From assembly GCA_037385045.1 (NCBI GenBank), contig JARRNJ010000002.1, forward strand, positions 16,562-80,561: DNA of 64,000 nt. The letters are read 5' to 3'. The stretch is from JARRNJ01 sp037385045. Lineage in GTDB: Bacteria > Pseudomonadota > Gammaproteobacteria > JASBUN01. The stretch's first letter is position 1. Every line of letters starts with the position of its first letter. Below, in pieces: positions 31,661-40,521 of this stretch. The notes below the pieces were generated by a model. It was given only the letters and a program-made list of their open reading frames with translations, had not been told where the DNA came from and did not search any database. Made by a program: the position numbers and the translations under genes.

Positions 31661-33106
31661 ATGGAAAACCCGATCGATATTGCGCGTCGCCGCATTCTTG
31701 CTCCGGCAGGCATCGGCGAAACGGAGCTCAACAGCGTTCTGGACGGCATTCTCGGCCACGCCGTGGACAGCGCCGACCTGTATTTTCAGGTCAGCCGTCA
31801 CGAGTCCTGGCTGCTCGAGGACGGCACGGTCAAGGAAGGCGGCCACGGCGTCGATCAGGGTGTGGGTATCCGGGCCATCAGCGGCGACAAGACCGGTTTC
31901 GCCTATTCCGATGAGATCGTGCTACCGGCGCTGCTGCAGGCCTCGGAGGCGGCCAAGGCAATCGCCAACGCCGGCCGCCAGGGACAGCTGCAGGCCTGGA
32001 GAGCGCGCGAAGGCCGGAATCTGTATGCGCCGTTGGATCCGTTGGGTAGTCTCGAAGAGGCGGAAAAGTTGCGCCTCATGGAAGCGGTGGACGCCGAGGC
32101 ACGGCGCCAGGACCCGCGCGTGAAGCAGGTAATGGTGAGCCTGGCGTCGACCCATGACGTGATTCTGGTGGCTAACAGCGACGGCACCCTGGCGGCCGAC
32201 GTGCGGCCCCTGGTGCGGCTCAATGTCAATGTCATCGCCGAGCATAACGGGCGCCGCGAGCAGGGTTCGGCCGGCGGCGGTGCCCGCGTCGGTTATGGCT
32301 ATTTCCTGGAAGACGACCGCGCTCTGGGCTATGCGCGCGAAGCTGTGCGCCAGGCGATGGTGAACCTGGAGTCGGTGCCGGCGCCGGCCGGCACCATGAC
32401 GGTGGTGCTGGGGCCTGGTTGGCCTGGTGTGCTGTTGCACGAGGCCATCGGCCACGGTCTGGAAGGCGATTTCAACCGCAAGGGCACCTCCGCATTCAGC
32501 GGCCGTATCGGCGAGCGCGTTGCCTCGGAACATTGTACGGTGGTCGATGATGGTACGTTGGAAAACCGCCGTGGTTCCCTGAATATCGATGACGAAGGTT
32601 CGCCCACCCAGTGCACCACCCTGATTGAGAACGGAGTGCTCAAGGGTTATATGCAGGACCGCCTCAATGCCCGGCTGATGGGGGTTGCCGCCACCGGCAA
32701 CGGCCGGCGCGAGTCGTTTGCGCACCTTCCCATGCCGCGCATGACCAACACCTATATGCTCCCGGGTCCTCACAGTCCCGAGGAAATCATTGCATCGGTC
32801 GATCGCGGACTGTATGCGGTCAACTTCGGCGGCGGCCAGGTGGACATCACCTCGGGCAAATTCGTGTTTTCGGCCAGCGAGGCCTACCTGATCGAAGGCG
32901 GCAAGGTGACGCGGCCGGTGAGAGGCGCGACGCTGATCGGCAACGGCCCCGATGTGCTGACACGGGTTTCCATGGTCGGCGACGACCTGCAACTGGATAC
33001 CGGCGTCGGCACCTGCGGCAAGGAGGGGCAGAGCGTGCCGGTGGGCGTCGGTCAACCGACGCTGCGCGTGGATGCGCTGACGGTGGGCGGTACCAGCAAT
33101 GGATGA
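31661..33106 (+). CDS. tldD: metalloprotease TldD
   Basis: Catalytic subunit of the TldD/TldE (PmbA) zinc protease, which degrades unfolded peptides and matures microcin B17-type substrates and the CcdA antitoxin in E. coli. The 481-residue length is the E. coli length. The zinc motif [11 protein letters not shown] is near residues 260-270, with [19 protein letters not shown] upstream and [20 protein letters not shown] near the C-terminus. ATG at 31661 ([13 protein letters not shown]) is used. Its partner pmbA is 0.7 kb downstream on the same strand, with darP on the opposite strand between them. Confidence 0.97.
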   Translation: MENPIDIARRRILAPAGIGETELNSVLDGILGHAVDSADLYFQVSRHESWLLEDGTVKEGGHGVDQGVGIRAISGDKTGFAYSDEIVLPALLQASEAAKAIANAGRQGQLQAWRAREGRNLYAPLDPLGSLEEAEKLRLMEAVDAEARRQDPRVKQVMVSLASTHDVILVANSDGTLAADVRPLVRLNVNVIAEHNGRREQGSAGGGARVGYGYFLEDDRALGYAREAVRQAMVNLESVPAPAGTMTVVLGPGWPGVLLHEAIGHGLEGDFNRKGTSAFSGRIGERVASEHCTVVDDGTLENRRGSLNIDDEGSPTQCTTLIENGVLKGYMQDRLNARLMGVAATGNGRRESFAHLPMPRMTNTYMLPGPHSPEEIIASVDRGLYAVNFGGGQVDITSGKFVFSASEAYLIEGGKVTRPVRGATLIGNGPDVLTRVSMVGDDLQLDTGVGTCGKEGQSVPVGVGQPTLRVDALTVGGTSNG

Positions 33107-33110
33107 GGCA

Positions 33111-33152
33111 GGGAAAAGGGAAAAGGGAAAAGGGAAAAGGGAAAAGGGAAAA
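33111..33152 (+). repeat. heptanucleotide tandem repeat, 6 x GGGAAAA
   Basis: Six perfect copies of GGGAAAA start four bases after the tldD stop and end 14 bases before the darP stop, filling most of the gap between these convergent genes. The array is wholly purine on the plus strand. Confidence 0.97.
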
Positions 33153-33166
33153 GTAACCGCCGGCGC

Positions 33167-33667
33167 CTAGGTTTCATTTTCCTGCAGTTGGCGCAGATAG
33201 CGGAATAATGCCCTGGCGGAGCGCTGCGAAGGGGGCTGCTGTTGGGTTTCTTTGTGGGCATTGCGTGCCAGCTGCCGCAGCTGCTGGCGATCGGCGTGGG
33301 GGAACGTCGCCAGGATTTCGTCGATTGCGGCGTCGTCCGCCTGGATCAGGCGGTCCCGCCAACGTTCCAGCAGATGGAAACGGGCGGTTGCCGCCTGACT
33401 GCGCTGGTGGAGGATATCGAGCTGTTCGCGAATCGGATCGGCATCCACGTGGCGCAGTAGCTTGCCGATGTACTGCAGTTGACGTTTACGGCCGCCACGT
33501 TGGCGGATCGTGCGCGCCAGCTCGACCGCAGTGTGCAGGTCCTCGGGCAGCGCAAGGCGGGCGAGCTGGTCCGGGTTGAGCTCAACGAGTTCGAGGCCGA
33601 GCGCTTGCAGCGCCCTGGCGTCGCGTTTGCGTTGTGATTTGCTGATTTCTTCCTGCGAATCGTCCAT
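33167..33667 (-). CDS. darP: ribosome-associated protein DarP (YjgA/DUF615)
   Basis: DarP assists late 50S ribosomal subunit assembly. The 166-residue protein starts MDDSQEEISKSQRKRDARAL and has LALPEDLHTAVELARTIRQR, GRKRQLQYIGKLLRHVD and SARALFRYLRQL, all conserved in DUF615. ATG at 33667 is used. It is encoded against tldD and pmbA; the yjgA-pmbA pairing is conserved in gammaproteobacteria. Confidence 0.95.
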   Translation of the reverse strand: MDDSQEEISKSQRKRDARALQALGLELVELNPDQLARLALPEDLHTAVELARTIRQRGGRKRQLQYIGKLLRHVDADPIREQLDILHQRSQAATARFHLLERWRDRLIQADDAAIDEILATFPHADRQQLRQLARNAHKETQQQPPSQRSARALFRYLRQLQENET

Positions 33668-33842
33668 TGGTCCGCTGCATCCTGCATGCGCGATGGTGCG
33701 CCTGCCGTGCCCGCTTTGATACCTGGCGGGTCGTTTGCCGGGAAGGGTTAAGTGCGGATATTCTAGCCCGGAAGGGGAGGTCGCGCGACTGTGTGTCGGT
33801 GCCTGTCGCCGGTGTGTCAACTGGGAGATGGAGTGGTCTGTT

Positions 33843-35201
33843 ATGTCGAGAACGGCCGAGTCCGTGGTGGAAAGGGCGTTTCCCGAGCGCGCCAGGCTCG
33901 AAGAGCTGGCGGCTTTCGTGCTGAAGGAGGCTCGCGGCCGGGGCGCCAGCGCCGCGGAGACGGGCGTCAGTTTTGGCGCCGGACTTTCGGTGACGGTCCG
34001 CAAGGGCGAGGTGGATACGCTGGAATTCAACCGCGACCGCGGCCTTTCGGTCACGGTGTATTTCGGACACAGCAAGGGTTCGGCCAGCACTTCCGACTGG
34101 AGTGAGCCCGCGGTACGTGAAGCGGTGGCCGCGGCGTGCAGCATTGCCCGTCTTACCGCCGAAGATCCGTGCGCCGGGTTGGCCGATGCCGAGCGCATGG
34201 CGACGGAAGTTCCCGATCTGGATCTGTTTCACCCGTGGCCGCTGACTGCGGAGGATGCCATAGGGATTGCCCGCGCCTGTGAAGGCGCCGCCCTGGAAGC
34301 CGACCAGCGCATCACCAATTCCGAAGGCGGCAGCGTTTCCAGCCACCAGGGCGTTACGGTCTACGGCAACAGCCACGGGTTTGTCGGCGGCTATACCGGT
34401 ACGCGGCACAGCGTCAGCTGCGCGGTCATCGGCGCCCACGGCAACAGCATGCAACGTGACTATTGGTACACCATTGCCCGGGATGCCTCCGATATGGAAG
34501 CCGCCGAGGCCGTCGGCCGGCACGCGGCCCAGCGTACCGTGCGACGCCTGGACGGGCGCCGGCTGAAGACGCGCCAGGCTCCGGTGTTGTTTGCCGCGGA
34601 GATTGCCAGCGGCGTGTTGGGCCACCTGGTGGCGGCCGTGCGCGGCGGCAAGTTATACCGCAATGCCTCGTTTCTGGTGGACCACCTGGGGAAACGCATC
34701 TTCCCCGAATTCGTCACTATTCGCGAGCGGCCGCATCTGAAAAAAGCTCTGGGCAGTGCGGCCTTCGATGCCGAGGGCGTCGCCACCACCGACCGGGAAC
34801 TGGTCGGCAACGGCGTGCTCAACGGTTACGTGTTGGACAGCTATTCGGCGCGGCGTCTGGGTATGGAGACGACCGGCAATGCCGGCGGCGTGCACAATTT
34901 GGTGATTGAGCCGGGGTCCTACGATGCAGTCGGACTGCTGCAGCAGATGGACACCGGGCTGCTGGTTACCGAAGTCATGGGGCAGGGCATCAACTACGTC
35001 ACCGGCGACTACTCGCGCGGCGCGGCGGGATTTTGGGTGGAAAACGGTGAGATCCAATATCCGGTGGAGGAGATCACCATCGCCGGAAATCTTGCCGACA
35101 TGTTCATGCAGCTGGCGGAAGTGGGTACCGACGTGGACAGCCGCGGTAACATCCATACCGGCTCACTGCTGATCGGGAACATGATGATCGCGGGAGAGTG
35201 A
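33843..35201 (+). CDS. pmbA: metalloprotease regulator PmbA (TldE)
   Basis: Non-catalytic partner of TldD in the heterodimeric protease. The 452-residue product has GLSVTVRKGEVDTLEFNRDR at the N-terminus and lacks the HExxxH zinc motif of TldD, as expected. NSEGGSVSSHQGVTVYGNSH and GYVLDSYSARRLGMETTGNA are typical of the family. ATG at 33843 has GGAG nine bases upstream (33830-33833), so it is preferred over the in-frame ATG at 33828. Confidence 0.96.
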   Translation: MSRTAESVVERAFPERARLEELAAFVLKEARGRGASAAETGVSFGAGLSVTVRKGEVDTLEFNRDRGLSVTVYFGHSKGSASTSDWSEPAVREAVAAACSIARLTAEDPCAGLADAERMATEVPDLDLFHPWPLTAEDAIGIARACEGAALEADQRITNSEGGSVSSHQGVTVYGNSHGFVGGYTGTRHSVSCAVIGAHGNSMQRDYWYTIARDASDMEAAEAVGRHAAQRTVRRLDGRRLKTRQAPVLFAAEIASGVLGHLVAAVRGGKLYRNASFLVDHLGKRIFPEFVTIRERPHLKKALGSAAFDAEGVATTDRELVGNGVLNGYVLDSYSARRLGMETTGNAGGVHNLVIEPGSYDAVGLLQQMDTGLLVTEVMGQGINYVTGDYSRGAAGFWVENGEIQYPVEEITIAGNLADMFMQLAEVGTDVDSRGNIHTGSLLIGNMMIAGE

Positions 35202-35230
35202 GCGGTCGGCCGCTGGTCAGCGGCAGAGGC

Positions 35231-35315
35231 GAGTTGCTGGTTGCGTGTAGCGAGGCCGAAATTGCCATCCTCGCCACTGGCCACTGGCCACTCGCTACTC
35301 GCTACTCGCTACTCG
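35231..35315. repeat. heptanucleotide tandem repeat with a degenerate inverted arm
   Basis: Six heptamers occupy 35274-35315: CCACTGG twice, CCACTCG once, CTACTCG three times. Upstream, about 35231-35257, the reverse complement also reads in 7-base steps (ACACGCA, ACCAGCA, ACTCGCC), so the two sides can form a hairpin with heptad periodicity. The structure lies between the convergent genes pmbA and mgtE and could serve as a shared terminator. Confidence 0.85.
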
Positions 35316-35397
35316 GATCGACGCGGTAGGGTGCGCCGGCGGCAGGCGGCGCACCGTATGCGGTCGGTTGACCCGCCGTACGCATGGCGCATGCCGG

Positions 35398-36756
35398 TTA
35401 GTGGAGAAACAGCGCGGCCAGCCCCAGGAACGCCAGATAGCCCACCACATCGGTAATGGTGGTGAGGATCACCGAGCCGGCCAATGCGGGGTCGATGCCG
35501 ATCCGGCGCAGCAGCAGCGGGATGGTGAAGCCGGCCAATGCCGCGCAGATCAGGTTGATCAGCATGGCGGCGGCGATGAAGGCGCCGATCATCAGGTTGT
35601 GAAACCAGGCAATGGCGATCACGGCCACCACCGCCGCCCAAACCAGGCCGTTCAAGGCGCCCACGGCCAGTTCCTTGATCATCAGCCAGCGGGCGTTGGC
35701 CTTGGCGACCTGGCCCAGCGCCAGACCGCGGATGACCAGGGTCAGCGTCTGGGTTCCGGCGATTCCGCCCATGCTGGCGGTAATCGGCATCAATACGGCC
35801 AGCGCCACCACTTTCTGCAACGTGCCTTCGAACAGGCCGATCACCCAGGCGGCGAGGAACGCCGTGAGCAGATTGGTGCCCAGCCATACGGCGCGCCGCC
35901 GGCTGCTGGTGACCACCGGGGCGAACATATCTTCCTCTTCGTCGAGGCCCGCCATGCTCATGAGTGAGTGGTCGGCCTCGTCGCGGATCACGTCCACCAC
36001 GTCGTCAATAGTGATACGGCCGAGCAATTTGCCGTTCTCGTCGACCACTGGCGCCGAGATCAGGTCCCGCTGCTCGAACATGCGGGCCACTTCGACCGCC
36101 GACATGGTGGCTGAAATCCCTTCCAACTCGCGGTCCGTGACTTCGGCCACGGTCAGGCTAGGATCGCTGGTCAGCAGTTTCGACAGCGACAGCGTGCCCA
36201 GAAATTTGTCGAAACGGTTGACGACGATGAGGCTGTCGGTCAGATCGGGGATTTCACCGCGGAGACGGAGGTAACGCAGCACGACATCCAGCGTGACGTC
36301 GGCCCGCACCGTGATGGTGTCGGTGTTCATCAGGCCGCCGGCACTGTCCTCGGTGTAGGACAGTACCGACTCCAGCCGCCGGCGGTTCTGCTTGTCCATG
36401 GACAACAGGACCTCGCGGATTACCGCATCGGGCAGATCCTCGATGAGGTCCGCCAAGTCGTCCATGTCCATGCCTTCCGTGGCGGCGACCAGCTCATGGG
36501 GCTCCATGTCCTGGATCAGCGCCGCACGCACCTCGTCGTTGACGTGCAGCAGCACTTCGCCGTCGTTCTCGGGATCGACCAGATTCCAGACCAGCTCGCG
36601 TTCAGCCGGGCGAAGTGACTCCAGTAGCTGGGCGATCTCGGCGGGATGCAAGCCGTTGAGCATCTTCCAGACATGCTGCAGCTTGCCCGTCTCCAGCGCT
36701 TTGGCGAGAGCGTGCAGCGTGTTCTCGGGTTGCTGTTGCGGCGCGGCTTCGGGCAT
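35398..36756 (-). CDS. mgtE: magnesium transporter MgtE
   Basis: Mg2+-gated channel/transporter of the inner membrane. The 452-residue product has the superhelical N-domain (PDAVIREVLLSMDKQNRRRL), two CBS domains (about 140-265) with VRADVTLDVVLRYLRLRGEI and GRITIDDVVDVIRDEADHSL, then five C-terminal membrane helices with GSMGGIAGTQ-type sequence (SMGGIAGTQTLTLVIRGLAL). Start at 36756 (MPEAAPQQQPENTLHAL) gives the family length; in-frame codons further upstream lack homology. It is convergent with pmbA. Confidence 0.96.
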   Translation of the reverse strand: MPEAAPQQQPENTLHALAKALETGKLQHVWKMLNGLHPAEIAQLLESLRPAERELVWNLVDPENDGEVLLHVNDEVRAALIQDMEPHELVAATEGMDMDDLADLIEDLPDAVIREVLLSMDKQNRRRLESVLSYTEDSAGGLMNTDTITVRADVTLDVVLRYLRLRGEIPDLTDSLIVVNRFDKFLGTLSLSKLLTSDPSLTVAEVTDRELEGISATMSAVEVARMFEQRDLISAPVVDENGKLLGRITIDDVVDVIRDEADHSLMSMAGLDEEEDMFAPVVTSSRRRAVWLGTNLLTAFLAAWVIGLFEGTLQKVVALAVLMPITASMGGIAGTQTLTLVIRGLALGQVAKANARWLMIKELAVGALNGLVWAAVVAVIAIAWFHNLMIGAFIAAAMLINLICAALAGFTIPLLLRRIGIDPALAGSVILTTITDVVGYLAFLGLAALFLH

Positions 36757-37146
36757 GAACGAGGCTTCCCAAGGAGTTGTCCAAAACGCTGTGCCGGAGG
36801 GGTTCCGGATTGATGAGACGCCGTGGAGCCGCCGTGCGGAGATTCCCTGGTCTCGACGGTGCTTCAGTTTAGCGATTATCGGGGGTGCGGTCCATGACAT
36901 TTCGGTAGCCTGCCGTGGGCGTTTGTCCCGGGCGCGTGCACAGCACATGGAAACGGGACCGGCAGGAAATGGACGTAGCCCGCGACGATGGCGCGGGAAC
37001 TCGGCTTGCGGGCGCGCCCGTCGGGGCGGCGTACGGTTTCGGTGAGGTGGTTTCGGGCGAAGTCCGTGTCGGGAGCCTGAAGCGACGTGCCGCCGCTCGG
37101 GCAGCTCAGCGGGTGCGCCAGCGTCCGCCGAAACCGACCGCTCGCG
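36757..37146. other. 390-bp spacer between ptsI and mgtE
   Basis: No gene is recognised here. The mgtE-proximal third contains the promoter candidate listed separately; the remainder is GC-rich with no RNA gene, repeat or riboswitch recognised by eye. A magnesium-sensing leader (M-box) cannot be confirmed or excluded without a covariance search. Confidence 0.4.
36866..36894 (-). promoter_or_regulatory. candidate sigma-70 promoter for mgtE
   Basis: On the minus strand TGGACC (36894-36889) and TAAACT (36871-36866) are spaced by 17 bp, about 110 bp upstream of the mgtE start. The pair is a plausible -35/-10 promoter, found by eye. Confidence 0.4.
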
Positions 37147-38880
37147 TCACAGCTCGTTGATCTGCTGCAGCAACGCCAGCGTCTCGTCGGTATGGGTGCT
37201 TTGCAGGATGCGGCGCGCAGGCCGGATGAGATCGCTGACTCGCGCGTGGTTGATCGCGTCTTTCACTTCCAGCAGTCCGGATGGCTGCATACTGAACTCC
37301 CGCAGCCCCAGTCCCAGCAGCATTCGGGTGTAGCGGCTGTCGCCAGCCATCTCCCCGCACATGGCTACCGGAATACGGGCGCGCCGTCCGGCGCTGATGG
37401 TCAAATGGATCAGCCGCAGCACCGCGGGGTGAAGCGGATCATAGAGATAGTTGACCTCGTCGTCGATGCGGTCAATGGCAAGAGTGTATTGGATCAGGTC
37501 ATTGGTGCCAATGGAAAAGAAGTCCAGGTGACGGGCGAACAGGTGAGCGGAGATGGCGGCGGCCGGAACCTCGATCATTCCTCCAACCGGCATGGTTTCA
37601 TCGAATTCCACACCTTCCCTCCTCAGTTCCTGCTTGACCGTGCCGATCAAGTGCAGGACCTGGAATAACTCCTGGGTGTTGGACAACATCGGGATCATGA
37701 GGCGCGTGGGTCCCTGCGCCGAAGCGCGCAGGATCGCCCGCAGTTGCGGCCGGAACAGTGCGGTGTCCTTCAGGCAGAGGCGCACGGCCCGCAGCCCCAG
37801 CGCGGGGTTGGTCGGCATCGGGCCGGCGCGGGAGCCGTTGTCCGGTTTGTCCGCGCCGAGATCCAGGGTGCGAATGGTGACGGGACGTCCCTTCAGCGCC
37901 TTGATCACGCGGACGTAATTGTCCAGCTGTTCTTCCTCGTCCGGGACCGAAGTCCGGTTCATGAACAGAAACTCCGTGCGGAACAGGCCGATACCCGCGG
38001 CACCCGCGTCATTCACCGGCTTCACATCCTCGGGCAGCTCGATGTTGGCCTGCAACGTGATGGGGTGGCCGTCGAGGGTGATGGCCGGAGCACGCTTCAG
38101 CCGGCGAAGTCCGGCGGAATATTGTTTCTCCGCGCGCTGTTGCCTGCGGTAGTGCTTCAGGCTGCGCTCATCGGGGTCGGCCAGCACAATACCCTGGCGT
38201 CCGTCGACGATCACCTGTTCGTCGTTGCGCAGGTAGGTGCGGGCCCGGTGTACGCCGACCACGGCGGGTATGCGCAGACTGCGCGCCATGATTGCAGTAT
38301 GGGACAGCGGGCCGCCGTACTCCGTGACGAACGCGGCAATGCCCTGGTGCTGCAGCAGCACCGTGTCGGCCGGCGTCAGGTCGTCAGCGACGACAATGCT
38401 GCCCTTCAGCGACGTCGCCCCGTCGTGCGGGTGGTTGTCCTGGTTGAGAAGGATACGCAAGACCCGGTTGACGACGTGAATAACATCGTCCTTGCGCGTA
38501 CGCAGGTACGCGTCGTCCATCTCCTCGAACACCTCGACCATGGCATCGCGCTGCAGTTTCAAGGCCCATTCAGCGTTGCAATGGCGCTTGCGTATCAGCT
38601 CCGCTGGAGCGGTGATCAACGCGGAGTCTTCCAGCATCAGCAGATGCGTATCTATGAATGCGGTGATGTCCGTTGGTGTGGAAGCGGGAATGCGGTTGCG
38701 GATGTCTTTCAGCTGTTCGCGCGCGGTTTCCAGCGCCGTATGCAGGCGGTGAATCTCGGCATCCAAGCGGCGTCTCGGAATGGTGTGCTCGTTGACCTCG
38801 GGTTGGCCACGTTCGATCACGTGGACCCGGCCGATGGCAACGTCGCGGGATACGCCGATTCCGGAAAGTGCCAGGCTCAT
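37147..38880 (-). CDS. ptsI: phosphoenolpyruvate-protein phosphotransferase (enzyme I)
   Basis: Enzyme I autophosphorylates from PEP and passes phosphate to HPr. The 577-residue protein starts MSLALSGIGVSRDVAIGRV, with no GAF domain, so it is PtsI-like rather than PtsP. The active-site His is about residue 194 in GGPLSHTAIMARSLRIPAV. The PEP-binding part has DAGAAGIGLFRTEFLFMNR, GADKPDNGSRAGPMPTNPAL and DFFSIGTNDLIQYTLAIDR, followed by CGEMAGDSRY. It follows ptsH by 36 bp in a minus-strand PTS gene set with no sugar-specific EIIB/EIIC. Confidence 0.96.
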   Translation of the reverse strand: MSLALSGIGVSRDVAIGRVHVIERGQPEVNEHTIPRRRLDAEIHRLHTALETAREQLKDIRNRIPASTPTDITAFIDTHLLMLEDSALITAPAELIRKRHCNAEWALKLQRDAMVEVFEEMDDAYLRTRKDDVIHVVNRVLRILLNQDNHPHDGATSLKGSIVVADDLTPADTVLLQHQGIAAFVTEYGGPLSHTAIMARSLRIPAVVGVHRARTYLRNDEQVIVDGRQGIVLADPDERSLKHYRRQQRAEKQYSAGLRRLKRAPAITLDGHPITLQANIELPEDVKPVNDAGAAGIGLFRTEFLFMNRTSVPDEEEQLDNYVRVIKALKGRPVTIRTLDLGADKPDNGSRAGPMPTNPALGLRAVRLCLKDTALFRPQLRAILRASAQGPTRLMIPMLSNTQELFQVLHLIGTVKQELRREGVEFDETMPVGGMIEVPAAAISAHLFARHLDFFSIGTNDLIQYTLAIDRIDDEVNYLYDPLHPAVLRLIHLTISAGRRARIPVAMCGEMAGDSRYTRMLLGLGLREFSMQPSGLLEVKDAINHARVSDLIRPARRILQSTHTDETLALLQQINEL

Positions 38881-38916
38881 GTCGCTCGGTGGTTCCTGTG
38901 TGACCGGTATCCGATG

Positions 38917-39186
38917 TTATTCGTCTTCACCGAAACGTTCCGCGATGAGTTGTTCAAGTTGGCGAACCGCTTCATGTTCGTCCTCGCCTGTGGCTCCTAG
39001 CGTCAGATTCGTTCCCTTGCCCGCGGCCAGCATCATGATGCCCATAATGCTCTTGCCGTTGACTTCCCGGCCGTTGCGCGCGAGGGATATCTCGCTTGAG
39101 AACGCCGAGGCAAGGGTAACGAACTTGGCCGCCGCGCGGGCATGCAGGCCCAGCTTATTGACGATCGTCACTTCTTTTCTGATCAC
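38917..39186 (-). CDS. ptsH: phosphocarrier protein HPr
   Basis: HPr relays phosphate from enzyme I to EIIA proteins. With GTG at 39186 as start the product is 89 residues and the active His falls exactly at position 15 (NKLGLHARAAAKFV) and the regulatory Ser at position 46 (NGKSIMGIMML), the canonical numbering; GGAAG precedes this codon by five bases. A GTG four codons upstream (39198) is in frame but would displace both. The Ser-46 site matches the HprK encoded in the same cluster. Confidence 0.95.
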   Translation of the reverse strand: MIRKEVTIVNKLGLHARAAAKFVTLASAFSSEISLARNGREVNGKSIMGIMMLAAGKGTNLTLGATGEDEHEAVRQLEQLIAERFGEDE

Positions 39187-39265
39187 GTTTGCTTCCACGA
39201 GGTCGAATAACCCGGATCGTTGGCCGCCGTAATGTCCGAGGACGCTCTGACGCCGAGTGCAATAC

Positions 39266-39667
39266 TCAGCTCCACGGATCGTTCTTGCATAAGAGGATGC
39301 CGTCGCGGCCGCCGCTGAGCGCCTTTTCCGCCAGCTCCTCGAGATTGAGGCGGGGATAATTCAGGATGCGGATCAACATCGGCAGGTTGACGCCGGCCAC
39401 CACCATGGTGTGGCCGTTTTTCAGCATCCGTACGGCGATGTTGCTGGGCGTCGAACCGTAGATGTCGGTCAGCACCAGAACGCCGTCGCTGTCGTCTATT
39501 TCGCCCGCCAGTTCGTTGGCTTGCTCCAACAGCTTGTCGGGGTCGTCTTTGTTGTGCACGGCAAGCGCCTTGGCATCGAGCGGACAGACATCGAGCATCG
39601 CGGTCGCGGTCTGCAGCAGGTTTGCGCCCAACTGGTCGTGAGTGATGATTAACAGCCCGACGCTCAT
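39266..39667 (-). CDS. PTS EIIA component, mannose/fructose family
   Basis: A 133-residue EIIA-Man-type domain with the phosphorylatable His at residue 10 in VGLLIITHDQLG, then VLVLTDIYGSTPSNIA and MVVAGVNLPMLIRIL. It is not fused to EIIB, and no membrane EIIC/EIID gene is nearby, which suggests a regulatory rather than transport role. It overlaps rapZ by four bases (ATGA at 39664-39667) and lies 79 bp upstream of ptsH. Homologues in beta/gammaproteobacterial rapZ-ptsH clusters are usually annotated as EIIA-Man or ManX-like. Confidence 0.93.
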   Translation of the reverse strand: MSVGLLIITHDQLGANLLQTATAMLDVCPLDAKALAVHNKDDPDKLLEQANELAGEIDDSDGVLVLTDIYGSTPSNIAVRMLKNGHTMVVAGVNLPMLIRILNYPRLNLEELAEKALSGGRDGILLCKNDPWS

Positions 39668-40521
39668 GGCAGTTCCCGATGGCGGACCAGAACGTTGCTG
39701 CGGCGTCCGCGGAAATAATTGGTCAATGCTTCGGCGAGGTAAACGGAGCGGTGTTGGCCGCCGGTGCAGCCTAGAGCCACCGTCATGTAACTGCGGTTTT
39801 CCTCTTCGAAACAAGGTATCCAGAAATCCAGGAATTGTTCCAACTGCTCCAACATCTGCCGTACCTGTGGCATGTTTTCGAGATAGTCGGCTACATCGCG
39901 GTCCTTGCCAGTCAGCGGCCGCAGCGCGGGCTCCCAATGGGGATTGGGAAGGCAGCGCACATCGAATACGAAATCGGCATCGCTGGGAATGCCGTGTTTG
40001 TAGCCGAATGACTGGAACAACAGCGACATGGCCCCCGGCGCGCGGTCGAGTACCCGCTCGCGTATCAGGTCGCGTAGCTCGTGCACGGTTGTGTGAGTAG
40101 TGTCGATGAACATGTCGGCGCTGGCGGCGATGGGCTCGAGCAGTTCGCGTTCCAGCCGGATCGCGTCGGCCAGCGACATTTTCCCGTGGGTCAGGGGGTG
40201 TTTGCGCCGCGTTTCGCTGAAGCGCTTGAACAGCGTGTCATCTTCGGCTTGGAGAAAGATGACCGTGCAGTCGATGCCCTGTTCGGTCAGCCCATCGAGC
40301 AGGTCTGGAATATGCTGCAGGTCAGACGAGCTGTTGCGAGCGTCAATGCCGACGGCAAACTGGGACCGGTGGGCGCCCCATTCGCCGGCCATTTGCTCGG
40401 TGAACGCCCGCAACATGCCGACCGGCAGATTGTCGATGCAGTAGTAGTCCAGGTCCTCCAGCGTATTGAGGGCGATACTCTTGCCCGAGCCGGACAGGCC
40501 TGTGACGATAAACAGCTTCAC
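39664..40521 (-). CDS. rapZ: RNase adapter protein RapZ
   Basis: RapZ binds small RNAs and, in enterics, delivers GlmZ to RNase E, controlling glucosamine-6-phosphate synthase and thus envelope precursor supply. The 285-residue protein has the P-loop GLSGSGKS at residues 8-15, YYCIDNLPVGML, DVRCLPNPHW and VALGCTGGQHRSVYLAEAL, all signatures of the YvcJ/RapZ family. The start is GTG at 40521, overlapping the hprK stop (GTGA). Whether GlmZ exists here is unknown. Confidence 0.96.
   Translation of the reverse strand: MKLFIVTGLSGSGKSIALNTLEDLDYYCIDNLPVGMLRAFTEQMAGEWGAHRSQFAVGIDARNSSSDLQHIPDLLDGLTEQGIDCTVIFLQAEDDTLFKRFSETRRKHPLTHGKMSLADAIRLERELLEPIAASADMFIDTTHTTVHELRDLIRERVLDRAPGAMSLLFQSFGYKHGIPSDADFVFDVRCLPNPHWEPALRPLTGKDRDVADYLENMPQVRQMLEQLEQFLDFWIPCFEEENRSYMTVALGCTGGQHRSVYLAEALTNYFRGRRSNVLVRHRELP

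Noticed and set aside
36757..37146. Magnesium riboswitch (M-box) or small RNA in the mgtE leader
   Set aside because: No conserved core could be recognised by eye; without a covariance search there is no support beyond the promoter candidate.
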